Below, in pieces: positions 27,301-34,268 of a DNA stretch of 64,000 nt. The DNA is taken from NCBI GenBank assembly GCA_024641475.1, contig JAHECZ010000130.1, positions 1-64,000 on the forward strand, in the 5' to 3' direction. The notes below the pieces were generated by a model that saw only the letters and a list, made by a program, of their open reading frames with translations, searched no databases and was not told the DNA's origin. The DNA comes from Gammaproteobacteria bacterium. GTDB lineage: Bacteria; Pseudomonadota; Gammaproteobacteria; UBA6429; Thiohalophilaceae. Position 1 is the stretch's first letter; each line of letters opens with the position of its first letter. Position numbers and translations under genes: made by a program.

Positions 27301-27604
27301 TCTTGGTACGGCAGGTACTGGGTCGCGGGATTTCCTGGGCTATAGGGTATTTTGCTTCGAGGGTCTTGGCTTTGACCAATTCGGTATTGGGGTTACCGGT
27401 AATTTGTAATTCGAGCGTGCCAGAAAGCAGATAAACGCAACGTTTATCTTTCTCGCCTTGACGGAAAACCGTACGGCCAGCGGGAAGTTCTTCTACCTGG
27501 GATTTATTTGCAAGCTCTTCGAGTTTATCTGCGCCCAGGGAATTGAGCGGCTCAAAGGTCCTAAGAACCTTAACCTGAAGATATTCACGTGCTATGTCAC
27601 CCAT
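24314..27604 (-). CDS. Cyclic-nucleotide-binding/rhodanese/coiled-coil membrane protein, 1096 aa
   Basis: Multi-domain protein with an architecture I have not seen named. Residues 17-125 form a first cyclic-nucleotide-binding fold lacking a good phosphate cassette. Residues 148-258 form a second with the cassette FGEEAL...RNATI (Phe219, Gly220, Glu221, Arg230). Residues 264-348 are a rhodanese domain with active Cys319 in IIYCNDGGQS. About residues 400-870 are an Ala/Glu/Arg-rich coiled coil. One transmembrane helix (YRLYALAASVVVMIAVSIIA) lies near residue 990, leaving about 85 residues outside. I infer a cytoplasmic cAMP or cGMP sensor anchored in the inner membrane. A CRP-type box lies 148 bp upstream and an FHA-cyclase gene 1.8 kb away. 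Confidence 0.88.
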   Translation of the reverse strand: MGDIAREYLQVKVLRTFEPLNSLGADKLEELANKSQVEELPAGRTVFRQGEKDKRCVYLLSGTLELQITGNPNTELVKAKTLEAKYPIAQEIPRPSTCRTKTNAVLLYIDSDLLEFLMDDSPSGLYEVTEIRVDEDPESDWMLRFLQSPAFLRLPTEKIQRLLMKFQEIPVQKGQVIIKQGDTDPWYYIVKEGQCIVSRRPAPAAEEVRLAILGPGDGFGEEALITHGKRNATISMKDAGVLMRLAKQDFTDLLVTPLLQKVDHQTMMDKVRAGAAIIDVRTNKEFNENGIKGAQNIPLSMLRLKAQSLNPTREHIIYCNDGGQSAAAAFLLAQHGVACFVLANGINAQSKPFGAATPAPEPVIEPATQPVAKSHLIPSAPARMSPGSTATNTPAYVATGEFELHRYQAKTQADRANEAEKAHKNFSSRTLQLRSEADALRSQAQRLAEKTSAAENERKKAEAEIQRLQAEAAKQREEMLSTAKLAIAKEKERAQQEAARLKAEAEQARKRADEEANRIRREAQEVAERQARLEAEFKNAEEQKRKSAHAAEEARRAAKQEAERVKLEAAQIRQRAMDEARQLRESLEAQRSRLVADDAAKRNAALDEAKRRAETAIQQAAQAAEESRRQAQLEADAIRRQALEEVQRMRIDAEREVKKSVLKRAEEQHRYEQELEQSRSLALEQVQRQAELEAEAIRRQAIDETEQLRAEIEATRRMIENETLLAKSRYAEEAQRQDDEDTYGRAAEEAAARAAADAARRAQEEARRRREEELRAAEQARRVTELARRAAEQEEQERQQREAEAAHQLALEEARRAETLRRAAELKSRADDKARQRAEVLKERLQAQDIARQQPDEFLTQTGVGMKLATAKLHVVKDKTILEGEQDIFIFKAPSHRPPSREEAEALIRQAENQMREQSRKELPTFDIDYADEPAKPTAKATTDKSGFSESVITDLNQLSAYNKPQNDDNELDFTLPPSEQPKPLKRSTSSRYRLYALAASVVVMIAVSIIAITRPTYMDANLVANITASPSQSEQRGLASMRTPAPALQTSPEQDIASDKATAENRVRNKAEEEFQSMLSRWRSEHQASAKPNAQ

Positions 27605-27654
27605 TGAAATTCAACTTTGCCATTTTGAGGCAACTCCCTGCCAAGATTTATCGT

Positions 27655-27675
27655 GAAAGCCAACCCATGGCTTTC
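27655..27675 (-). promoter_or_regulatory. 5'-leader hairpin
   Basis: GAAAGCCA at 27655-27662 pairs perfectly with TGGCTTTC at 27668-27675 over a 5-base loop. It lies within the untranslated leader of the 1096-residue gene, 51 bp before its start codon. It may stabilise or tune the message; it has no T run and is not a terminator. Confidence 0.45.
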
Positions 27676-27751
27676 CTCACCATTATCATCGTCAGAAAAA
27701 AGACCTACCCAAGCCGGGATGTTAAAAGTATCGGAGAGTTCATGTTTACGA

Positions 27752-27767
27752 TGTGAGCTAGCTCACA
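27752..27767. promoter_or_regulatory. Predicted CRP (cAMP receptor protein) binding site
   Basis: TGTGAGCTAGCTCACA is a perfect palindrome with the TGTGA-N6-TCACA consensus of CRP/Vfr. It lies upstream of the 1096-residue cyclic-nucleotide-binding gene on the minus strand. A site centred at -41.5 would put a plausible -10 (GATACT, four of six matches) in place, fitting a class II activated promoter. Transcription of the cAMP-sensor gene would thus respond to cAMP. Confidence 0.8.
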
Positions 27768-27804
27768 AAACACTAGTCTTGGTGCGCAAAATGGTCAGTT
27801 CTGG

Positions 27805-28470
27805 TCAAAACCAGCGACCAAAAGTGACGCGTCCACCCCGTTCCGACCCGGATCGCATTTCTATACTGATACGCCCTGTGTGGTCAAGGGCTAAATGCAA
27901 ACCAAGGTGGCGGCCAAGATGTTGATTGCCTTTATATTTTTCCACTTGGGTGAGTGGTCCAGTTAGTACTTCCTCACCATTAAGTGCTTGATATGTAAGG
28001 CCTAGCGTGAAAAAAACACCTTGTGATGGACCAAGGCGAAGCGTGGTGCCAACGGTTCCCGTGTGCCACCTCCAGGAAGCCATCTGTAGGTCTTGTGCGC
28101 CATTCAGTTCGGCATAACGATAATTTAGGGAAAAAATGAGCCCCAGAACGGATTTGTCTAATGCTGCGTACTGGAAATCCAAATCTAACCACTTCCCCGT
28201 CATTACCCTGGCTGCAGGAACGGGGTTATCAGCTTGTGTACCTTCCATATAGCCGATATGCATACCACCAAGAAAGCTCGCTCCCAAGTCCTCATACCAA
28301 CTCACCGCAGCTGAATTTAGGCGAGTGTTTCTAATTGTGGTGTTTGGATATCGCCAATTCACATCTGCTCCTTCAAATTGTACAGCGATGCCAGCAGTGA
28401 CTGGATGTGCCGCCAGGATAGGAGTGCAGACAAGAAGGGCAAGACAGAGAGATGTAACACGCAGTAGCAT
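27805..28470 (-). CDS. Outer-membrane beta-barrel-like protein, 221 aa
   Basis: An exported protein: residues 1-20 are a signal peptide (MLLRVTSLCLALLVCTPIL, cleavage near AAHP). The mature part alternates polar and aromatic residues in strands (LDFQYAAL, LIFSLNYRYAEL, VFFTLGLTYQAL, LGLHLALDH) and ends in Phe (RVTFGRWF), the usual outer-membrane signature. Family unknown. It is on the same strand as the large cyclic-nucleotide-binding gene, but a CRP-type promoter lies between them. Confidence 0.7.
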   Translation of the reverse strand: MLLRVTSLCLALLVCTPILAAHPVTAGIAVQFEGADVNWRYPNTTIRNTRLNSAAVSWYEDLGASFLGGMHIGYMEGTQADNPVPAARVMTGKWLDLDFQYAALDKSVLGLIFSLNYRYAELNGAQDLQMASWRWHTGTVGTTLRLGPSQGVFFTLGLTYQALNGEEVLTGPLTQVEKYKGNQHLGRHLGLHLALDHTGRISIEMRSGSERGGRVTFGRWF

Positions 28471-28550
28471 AATTGTTTAAACCATATGCCAAACTACTAT
28501 GATCACACAAGTCATTAAGTGAGTACGTGAAAATCGGATGATTGCCAGGT

Positions 28551-28979
28551 TCAGATTCCGCAGGAACCGCTATCCCAACCAAAATAACGTGCATGCAGGG
28601 TTTTGTATGTTCGCACACCTGCATAGATACCTAGTAAGGTCATGACGGCAGCCAGTTTTCCCTGTCCAAGCTGAATGAAGACGACGCTAGGGCATGCTCC
28701 GCACACAGCCCAGCCATATCCAAATAAAATGCTGCCAGGTATAGTGCCAGGATGGAAAAGCTTAGGTTCAAATTTTAATAATCCGGTTATATGGAAGAGA
28801 CTAAACGCTAACGCGGCAACCATAACGCCAAGTGCAAACGCATAAAACATTCGTGTATCGGTAAATGTAAACATGTTGAACATCTCGTCGTAATCTGCAA
28901 AGCCAATTGCAGATAACAAGATTCCCATAATCAATCCCATTAAACCGTAAATCAAATGTATGGAAAGATTGTTTTTCAT
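28551..28979 (-). CDS. YeeE/YedE-family membrane protein, second component (DUF6691-like)
   Basis: A 142-residue inner-membrane protein with four hydrophobic segments. The conserved cysteine motif GYGWAVCGACPSVVFIQLGQG and the short length identify the second half of split YeeE/YedE transporters (PmpB-like). These move thiosulfate or other sulfur compounds. Its ATG overlaps the stop of the upstream partner gene (ATGA at 28976-28979), so the two are translationally coupled and probably form one transporter. Confidence 0.85.
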   Translation of the reverse strand: MKNNLSIHLIYGLMGLIMGILLSAIGFADYDEMFNMFTFTDTRMFYAFALGVMVAALAFSLFHITGLLKFEPKLFHPGTIPGSILFGYGWAVCGACPSVVFIQLGQGKLAAVMTLLGIYAGVRTYKTLHARYFGWDSGSCGI

Positions 28980-29590
28980 TGCATCAGTAATTTGATTAAT
29001 AATGAAACACCAACAGCGGTACTGAAAAAGATTGCGGTCGCCAGCATGCTTGACCAGGAGAAATTGGCGCAACCGCTCAGACCGTGACCTGATGAGCAAC
29101 CCCCAGCCATCTGGGTACCGAACCCGACCATGAAGCCACCAGTAAGTAATACCAATCCCATTTTCCAGCCTGCCCCCGTAATGTGATTGTGCAGCGCACT
29201 TAGTTCGAAGCGAAGTTGGAAATGGCCGGTGTAGATAGCCCAGATAAATCCACCAACAAGCATGCATACCAAAAACAGCAAATGTGCAGTCCAGGGGATG
29301 GGATGTGATTTTTCGACAGAGGTTTGTATATTGGTCGTAGTGTTAGTATTGCCAGGAATAGCGCTTTGGCCAAATTCTGCCATGGTTGCTGCCAGCAGCG
29401 CATTGGCTGCTGCGGGTTGATTTTGGGTGAGCGCCATGGCGGTTTTGTCCAGAGCGTGTTCCTGTCGCCAGAATGCGACTTTTCTCCAGCTGCCTGAGAC
29501 GCCGAGTGTACGTCCGGTGAGAAGACGAAAGATAATGGTCAATCCACCTAACGCTAATCCGCCCATCCACCAATTTAAATAATCATGCAT
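28976..29590 (-). CDS. YeeE/YedE-family sulfur transporter, first component
   Basis: A 204-residue inner-membrane protein beginning MHDYLNWWMGGLALGG; a TTG five codons upstream (29605) is a less likely start. The conserved loop GGFMVGFGTQMAGGCSSGHGLSG carries the functional cysteine of the YeeE/YedE family. A hydrophilic insert of about 60 residues (35-95) separates the first and second helices. Together with the following gene it makes a PmpAB-like split transporter. Start at the ATG, 43 bp downstream of the ankyrin gene. Confidence 0.85.
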   Translation of the reverse strand: MHDYLNWWMGGLALGGLTIIFRLLTGRTLGVSGSWRKVAFWRQEHALDKTAMALTQNQPAAANALLAATMAEFGQSAIPGNTNTTTNIQTSVEKSHPIPWTAHLLFLVCMLVGGFIWAIYTGHFQLRFELSALHNHITGAGWKMGLVLLTGGFMVGFGTQMAGGCSSGHGLSGCANFSWSSMLATAIFFSTAVGVSLLIKLLMQ

Positions 29591-29619
29591 TACGAATTGT
29601 CTCAATCAGTTGCAACAAT

Positions 29620-29628
29620 AATAATCAC
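29620..29628. promoter_or_regulatory. Repeated 9-mer AATAATCAC upstream of the YeeE/YedE pair
   Basis: The 9-mer AATAATCAC lies 30 bp before the first YeeE/YedE start codon. The same 9-mer and its reverse complement form an inverted repeat in front of the ankyrin gene at 30253-30291. Sharing of a motif by two neighbouring promoters suggests a common regulator; this is inference. Confidence 0.3.
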
Positions 29629-29632
29629 TTGG

Positions 29633-30232
29633 TTAAATTGCTTCAGGTTTGCTGCCGCGTAAGAAACCCAATACTCGGCTCATTACCGAATTGCGCGATA
29701 CAGACGTTTCGATCTGCATATTGGGTGGTTGTACGTCAGGCGCTGCAACTTTTTTCATATAAAGCTTCAACATGGCAACACAACTGTTATGGCCTGCTCG
29801 CGTGGCAAGTTCCAATGCGGTCTCGCCTTTTTTACTGCGATAATGTGGGTTACAGCCATTTTCAAGAAAAAATTGCATAACTTCGATATGCCCCAAACTG
29901 GCTGCATACATTACCGGCGTAATGCCATCAGAGTTTGCTACCTTGCTTGAGGTTGTTTTGGTTTTGAGAAAGGCCTTGACCATGGGCAGGCGGTTTTTTT
30001 GGATGGCATTAAAGAGGGCATGCAAGGCTCGGTCTTCTTCGCTAAGTTCTAACGTGATTGTTTTGCCGTTTGGCAGGAGCGACAAGGGTACTGCTGTACC
30101 TTGTAGCGACAGCGCGTAACGAGCACAACGCTTGAACTCACTATCACAGTAATGGTTTTTCCATAACTGGATAGAAGGGTCCGCAGCAAATTGAACGTAA
30201 AGTTCGCATTTGGAAGTATGGGTACAGGCCAT
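29633..30232 (-). CDS. Ankyrin-repeat protein with N-terminal cysteine motif
   Basis: A 199-residue cytoplasmic protein. Residues 1-55 hold a Cys-containing module (ACTHTSKCEL, YCDSEFKRCARY, then LLPNG) that recurs on many signalling proteins of proteobacteria and may bind a metal or iron-sulfur cluster. Residues 65-160 carry two to three ankyrin repeats (DGITPVMYAASLGHIEVMQF, GETALELATRAGHNSCVAML). The last 35 residues are basic and disordered. It ends 43 bp before the YeeE/YedE pair and is transcribed in the same direction. Confidence 0.75.
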   Translation of the reverse strand: MACTHTSKCELYVQFAADPSIQLWKNHYCDSEFKRCARYALSLQGTAVPLSLLPNGKTITLELSEEDRALHALFNAIQKNRLPMVKAFLKTKTTSSKVANSDGITPVMYAASLGHIEVMQFFLENGCNPHYRSKKGETALELATRAGHNSCVAMLKLYMKKVAAPDVQPPNMQIETSVSRNSVMSRVLGFLRGSKPEAI

Positions 30233-30252
30233 GATGACTCATCCTTTTAATT

Positions 30253-30291
30253 GTGATTATTTTGCTAAACAGTAAGCCGAGTAATAATCAC
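30253..30291. promoter_or_regulatory. Inverted repeat upstream of the ankyrin gene
   Basis: GTGATTATT at 30253-30261 is the reverse complement of AATAATCAC at 30283-30291, with a 21-bp spacer. The pair is 21 bp upstream of the ankyrin start codon at 30232. Operator function is inferred only from position and symmetry. Confidence 0.4.
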
Positions 30292-30494
30292 TGTCTATAT
30301 ATCGACATCCAAAAATAAATCCTTAATTTTAATAGGAATGTTTGCACCAACTGGGGCAGTATTAATTGTTTGTTTTCTTTGGTTTTTTTGAATAAAAAAA
30401 AGGAGATGGGAAAAATTGTGACTATCGGAGAATCAAAAATTAATGAAAAATTAAGAAATCATACCCCTGTGTTAAGGACAGCCCTATATAAATT

Positions 30495-31466
30495 TTAAGA
30501 TGGCAGGAAGTCGATGGGGTATTTTACGGTGGTAGTGTCGACATTATTACGCGGTTCAAACTTGAAAAGTCTGACACGGGAAATGATTTTCTTTTCTAAT
30601 TCGGCATCATTGAGTTCACTGGATAAAATACGCACATCCGAAACGCTGCCATTGGGCGCAATGGTAATTTCCAGCACAAGTTTGCCGCGTAAGGACGGAT
30701 TGGCACGTAAGGCGCGATTATAAATAGAGTCGATAGCTCCTCTATTTTTTTGGAACATCAGTTCAACTTCTTCCTGGCCGCGACTTCGACTTGATCCGCC
30801 ACCACCACCTTTGCCACCACCGCTACTGTTAATAGTGCTCTTGACTGCCGTGGTGTTACGTCCGGCGAGATTGCTTCCGCCCGTGGAGCGACCCAGTGTG
30901 CCTGCATTGATGCCACCACTGCCTTGACCAGCACGAGAGGCGATAACGGCAGAGGTATTGTCCGCAGCAATATTCGAGGTAGCGCCGCTGTTACTGGTGG
31001 GTTTCTGGTTTTTAATTGCTGCAGTGCTGAAAGACTGACGTAAATCTGCCAATTCATCCTGCATCGCCATTAAGCCGCTGCTCTCGGCTTTTTTGCGGGC
31101 AGCTTCGGTGCGCTGTTGGGCGGTTGGTTCCGATTTTTTAGGTTCGACCTTTTTAGGCTCAGGTTTTTTAGGTTCCGGCTTTTTAGCTTCAGGTTTCTTT
31201 TTCTCGGGTTTTTTAATTTCCGGTTTTGGTTCGGGAGGTTTGGGTTGTGCCTGACGTTCAATCACAAGCTTAACAAAGCGTTCTTGATCCAGTTGCAGTT
31301 CACTTTCATCTACAGTGGGGTTGTAGAATGCGGCAATGAATGCAAGTACAAAAAAAAGAATGTTACCTAATACAAACGCGACAGAAGCGATACCTGCAAA
31401 GCGCCGGTCATACTCGTTCTTCGACCAGGGTAAGGCATCTTCAAAAGTGGCAGCGCTGTAGGTCAT
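30495..31466 (-). CDS. TonB-like energy transducer with AgmX/PglI C-terminal domain
   Basis: A 323-residue protein with one N-terminal membrane helix (residues 28-48), a Pro/Lys repeat linker of the KKPEPKK type (about residues 75-115), a Gly/Ser-rich region and a C-terminal domain with GKLVLEITIAPNGSVSDVRIL and VRLFKFEP, the AgmX/PglI version of the TonB fold. This domain spans the periplasm to deliver proton-motive energy from an ExbB/ExbD motor. It is the last gene of the ExbB-ExbD-ExbD cluster, 6 bp after the second ExbD. Confidence 0.9.
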   Translation of the reverse strand: MTYSAATFEDALPWSKNEYDRRFAGIASVAFVLGNILFFVLAFIAAFYNPTVDESELQLDQERFVKLVIERQAQPKPPEPKPEIKKPEKKKPEAKKPEPKKPEPKKVEPKKSEPTAQQRTEAARKKAESSGLMAMQDELADLRQSFSTAAIKNQKPTSNSGATSNIAADNTSAVIASRAGQGSGGINAGTLGRSTGGSNLAGRNTTAVKSTINSSGGGKGGGGGSSRSRGQEEVELMFQKNRGAIDSIYNRALRANPSLRGKLVLEITIAPNGSVSDVRILSSELNDAELEKKIISRVRLFKFEPRNNVDTTTVKYPIDFLPS

Positions 31467-31472
31467 CGGTAA

Positions 31473-31985
31473 CTAACTCTTTTCTTCTTTCTGCACAACG
31501 GCCAGAGAAATATTTGTGAAATCCATGCTTGCGCAACTGAGCATGATTTTTTTAATCAGTTCATAAGAGATGTGTTTATCGCCCATTATTGTGATGCCGC
31601 GTTTACGGAATTGTGCCTCGTCTATTTTTTTTGCCTTTGCCTTGATGAGTTGCTGTTCAAGTGCCACAAGTAGGCCAGGAATAATCAACTCTTTCTTGGC
31701 CAAAACCTCCGGCGTGCTGGCTACCGTTTTGCTATCGATACTGATTTCTTCATTACTCACAATAATAACGATATTTTCTTTGGGGGAGCGCTCCGAAATG
31801 GATTCGGGCATTTTAATCTGCGGTGGTGTTTTGAGAATCTCCGATTCAGTCGAAGCATTGACCAACAGGAACAACAACAAAATTGTGAAAATATCCATCA
31901 GCGACACCATGTTGAGCGTGGCGTTGGACTTGTTGCGTTTGTGGTGCCGGGTCATCCGGCTGGCGCGGCGTGAGGATTTTTGCAT
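31473..31985 (-). CDS. ExbD/TolR-family protein (second)
   Basis: A 170-residue motor subunit with a single N-terminal helix containing the proton-carrying aspartate in LNMVSLMDIFTILLLFLLV. The periplasmic part continues with the usual beta-rich ExbD domain (GITIMGDKHISYELIKKIM). With the preceding ExbD it supplies two different TolR-like chains to one TolQ-like channel, as in the myxobacterial AglQ/AglS pair. The start follows the first ExbD by 7 bp and the TonB-like gene follows 6 bp later. Confidence 0.92.
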   Translation of the reverse strand: MQKSSRRASRMTRHHKRNKSNATLNMVSLMDIFTILLLFLLVNASTESEILKTPPQIKMPESISERSPKENIVIIVSNEEISIDSKTVASTPEVLAKKELIIPGLLVALEQQLIKAKAKKIDEAQFRKRGITIMGDKHISYELIKKIMLSCASMDFTNISLAVVQKEEKS

Positions 31986-31992
31986 AGTTAAC

Positions 31993-32487
31993 TCATTTCG
32001 CGGGGGCGTCGCCGATAGAAATGTCTGGAAACAATTCTGCGGCTAAAAGTTTATTGTCTCTGACTACCCGGAAATTGCGGGTGGCATCCATGACCTTAAC
32101 CAGGGTGTCGTAGGAGGTGTTACGTTCCGCCAGGATAGTCGCATTATTTTTATCTGGAAAACGGGCTTTGATTTGTTTTAGTACGTCAGTCAGTTGTGCA
32201 TACGCGTAGCCGTCTTTGTCAGCAGGTATCGTGGCGATGCGTCCGCCTTTGCTATCCGACAAAATGATATTTTCTTGATGAATGATTATCTGCAGTTGAA
32301 ATTCCGGTTTGTCTTTATCCTGACTTGCATCACCCAAGCCGGGTAAATTCAATTCCAGGATAGCCATTTTGGTAAAAACTACGCTCATGAGCAGAAACGG
32401 AATTAACACCACCATCAAGTTCATGAAGGCGGTGACTTCCAGCTCCGGTGTACCGTGGAGCCGCTCGCGCAGACGGCGGTGTCTCAT
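31993..32487 (-). CDS. ExbD/TolR-family protein (first)
   Basis: A 164-residue biopolymer-transport subunit. The membrane helix reads VTAFMNLMVVLIPFLLMSVVF; here the usual Asp of the helix is replaced by Asn (FMNLMV), which is notable because that residue normally carries the proton. The following periplasmic domain includes ATILAERNTSYDTLVKVMD. Its ATG overlaps the ExbB stop by 4 bp, so the two are translationally coupled. The second ExbD in this cluster does keep the aspartate. Confidence 0.9.
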   Translation of the reverse strand: MRHRRLRERLHGTPELEVTAFMNLMVVLIPFLLMSVVFTKMAILELNLPGLGDASQDKDKPEFQLQIIIHQENIILSDSKGGRIATIPADKDGYAYAQLTDVLKQIKARFPDKNNATILAERNTSYDTLVKVMDATRNFRVVRDNKLLAAELFPDISIGDAPAK

Positions 32488-33164
32488 GGTTCTTTGGAAT
32501 CTTTAACGTTCTTGCGTTGTACGATCAGATTAACGAATTTAACCGTCGCCATTTCAAGGCTGTCGAGGATTTCCGTGGTCTTGGACTGGATAACGGCATG
32601 GATGATCAGCAGTGGTATTGCCACCATCAATCCAAACGCCGTCGTGGCCATCGCGGTGGAGATACCTTCAGACAGTTTTGCGGCCTTCTGTGCCGCGTCC
32701 ACTGTGCCAAGCGATTGGAAAGCGGCAATCAATCCGGTAATGGTGCCGAGTAGCCCAAGCAGAGTTGCAACGTTGGCAAACATCGGAATGTAATGGGTAC
32801 GCTTTTCCAGGCGCGGTATCACTTCCAGCATGCTTTCTTCCATGGCCATTTCTATATCATCGCGACCTTGTGCGGTTTTATAACGCGACAGGCCTTGTGA
32901 CAACATGCGCCCGATAGCTGTGCTGGATTTGGCGGCAATGGTAAAGGCTTGTTGAAAATCGCCGCGTTGTAGTGAGCCGAGTGCTTTGGAGAGCATAAAA
33001 CGGTTCTTGGCGCGCGATACCGTCAAATAGATATAACGCTCGATGGCAACGGCGATACCGAGTGCCATAACGACCACAATTGGCCACATCCAGATACCGC
33101 CTTTTTTAAGATCAAAAGCGCCAATAAAAAAATCAAAAAAACTGGTTACACCGGGTTCGTGCAT
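32484..33164 (-). CDS. MotA/TolQ/ExbB-family proton channel
   Basis: A 226-residue inner-membrane protein with three helices: residues about 20-42, 122-150 and 160-185. The signature FANVATLLGLLGTITGLIAAFQSLG and GISTAMATTAFGLMVAIPLL are the conserved TolQ/ExbB pore helices. AGGAG before the ATG at 33164 fixes the start over an in-frame ATG at 33191. It forms the stator/motor complex with the two ExbD proteins. A 200-bp spacer separates it from the upstream 96-residue gene. Confidence 0.95.
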   Translation of the reverse strand: MHEPGVTSFFDFFIGAFDLKKGGIWMWPIVVVMALGIAVAIERYIYLTVSRAKNRFMLSKALGSLQRGDFQQAFTIAAKSSTAIGRMLSQGLSRYKTAQGRDDIEMAMEESMLEVIPRLEKRTHYIPMFANVATLLGLLGTITGLIAAFQSLGTVDAAQKAAKLSEGISTAMATTAFGLMVAIPLLIIHAVIQSKTTEILDSLEMATVKFVNLIVQRKNVKDSKEP

Positions 33165-33365
33165 TGCATTTTCTCCTGACAAGTACCGCAACTCAGGGTA
33201 GCGGCAGTAGTAAATAAAAAAGTTAATCAGAACGGTGGTGAACAGTTACAAGGCATTCTGACTCGCTGGACTGGTCAACCTTTGTTCAGAATCGTATCTG
33301 TTTTTTGTTTGCACCTCAAAATCGGTAGCCAAGTATTACATCGTAAAATCTGATTCTCAAACTGT

Positions 33366-33656
33366 TTACTGTTTCGCAGAATTCCTTATATCTTGTGAGG
33401 ACAAGGCGTCATAGTAACGTATTTGACGTTGAAAAACCTCGCGATCGACTGGACTTAGAGCTTCATCAATCAGACTCTCCAAGGGAGGCTGACCAATATC
33501 AGGTAATTCGGATTGTTGCCAGGGAACAATATATAAGACTTTGGGGAGTTCCTGGTTGCCATGAACCTTTGAACCTTCCATTTCTAATCGTTCTTCCGCA
33601 AGTCCATACGGGCTCAAACAGCAGAGTAACAATGTGAGGTTGATGTATCGATGCAT
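33366..33656 (-). CDS. Small exported protein, 96 aa
   Basis: Begins with a signal peptide (MHRYINLTLLLCCLSPYGLA) followed by a short mature part with the conserved-looking core LPKVLYIVPWQ and a helical tail (VDREVFQRQIRYYDAL). Its position, after the TPR lipoprotein gene and before the ExbB gene, suggests a periplasmic partner of the cluster. The final residues of the signal (LLLCC) could also be read as a weak lipobox. No domain name known to me. Confidence 0.65.
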   Translation of the reverse strand: MHRYINLTLLLCCLSPYGLAEERLEMEGSKVHGNQELPKVLYIVPWQQSELPDIGQPPLESLIDEALSPVDREVFQRQIRYYDALSSQDIRNSAKQ

Positions 33657-33671
33657 ACGATTACCCTGCCT

Positions 33672-34268
33672 TTATTTTTTACTTTGGCGAAGTTTGATAT
33701 CAGCAATCCATTTGCTTACCTGTTCATCCTTGTTGTCGGTCAGGTTCTGATATTTTTCGTACTGTTCCTGGGCCTGACTGAGATTATTTAGATAGATGTC
33801 ATACAAAACACCGAGATTCAAATGCGCATCCGCATAATTATTGTCCAGTTGCAAGGCTTGTTGGTACGCTTGCAATGCCTTATCGAATTTGCCTTGTTCG
33901 CGTAACGTGACACCAAGAAAATTTTGGGCCATGGCATTGCGATTATTGGCATTGATAGCCTGGTTAAATGCGAGTTCCGCATCAGCATAGCGCTGTTTTT
34001 TTAGATGAATCAAACCGACATTGACATAGGCGCTGGATAATTGCGGCGCTTTGGCAATGATGGCGTTAAACTGCGCCAATGCTTTTTCATCCGCGCCACT
34101 TTTGAGACTGGCCACAGCGGATTTATATTGTGCGGCGATTTCCGGGGAGACGTCGACTGGTTTGGAAGTAGCTAAACCAGCGCTATTGTCAGTCGATGGT
34201 GAACTGGCACAACCAGCTAATAGCATTAACAGCAACGCTGGCAAAGAGTTAATTAATGGCTTCAACAT
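33672..34268 (-). CDS. TPR lipoprotein, 198 aa
   Basis: A lipoprotein with the lipobox LLAGC at residues 16-20 and four to five tetratricopeptide repeats (ALAQFNAIIAKAP, YADAELAFNQAINANN, FDKALQAYQQALQLDN, YADAHLNLGVLYDIYL). Its start lies inside the 3' end of the preceding gene (20 bp overlap), with AAAGG upstream. It probably sits in the periplasm attached to the outer membrane and acts in the same complex as the other TPR proteins of the cluster. Confidence 0.88.
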   Translation of the reverse strand: MLKPLINSLPALLLMLLAGCASSPSTDNSAGLATSKPVDVSPEIAAQYKSAVASLKSGADEKALAQFNAIIAKAPQLSSAYVNVGLIHLKKQRYADAELAFNQAINANNRNAMAQNFLGVTLREQGKFDKALQAYQQALQLDNNYADAHLNLGVLYDIYLNNLSQAQEQYEKYQNLTDNKDEQVSKWIADIKLRQSKK

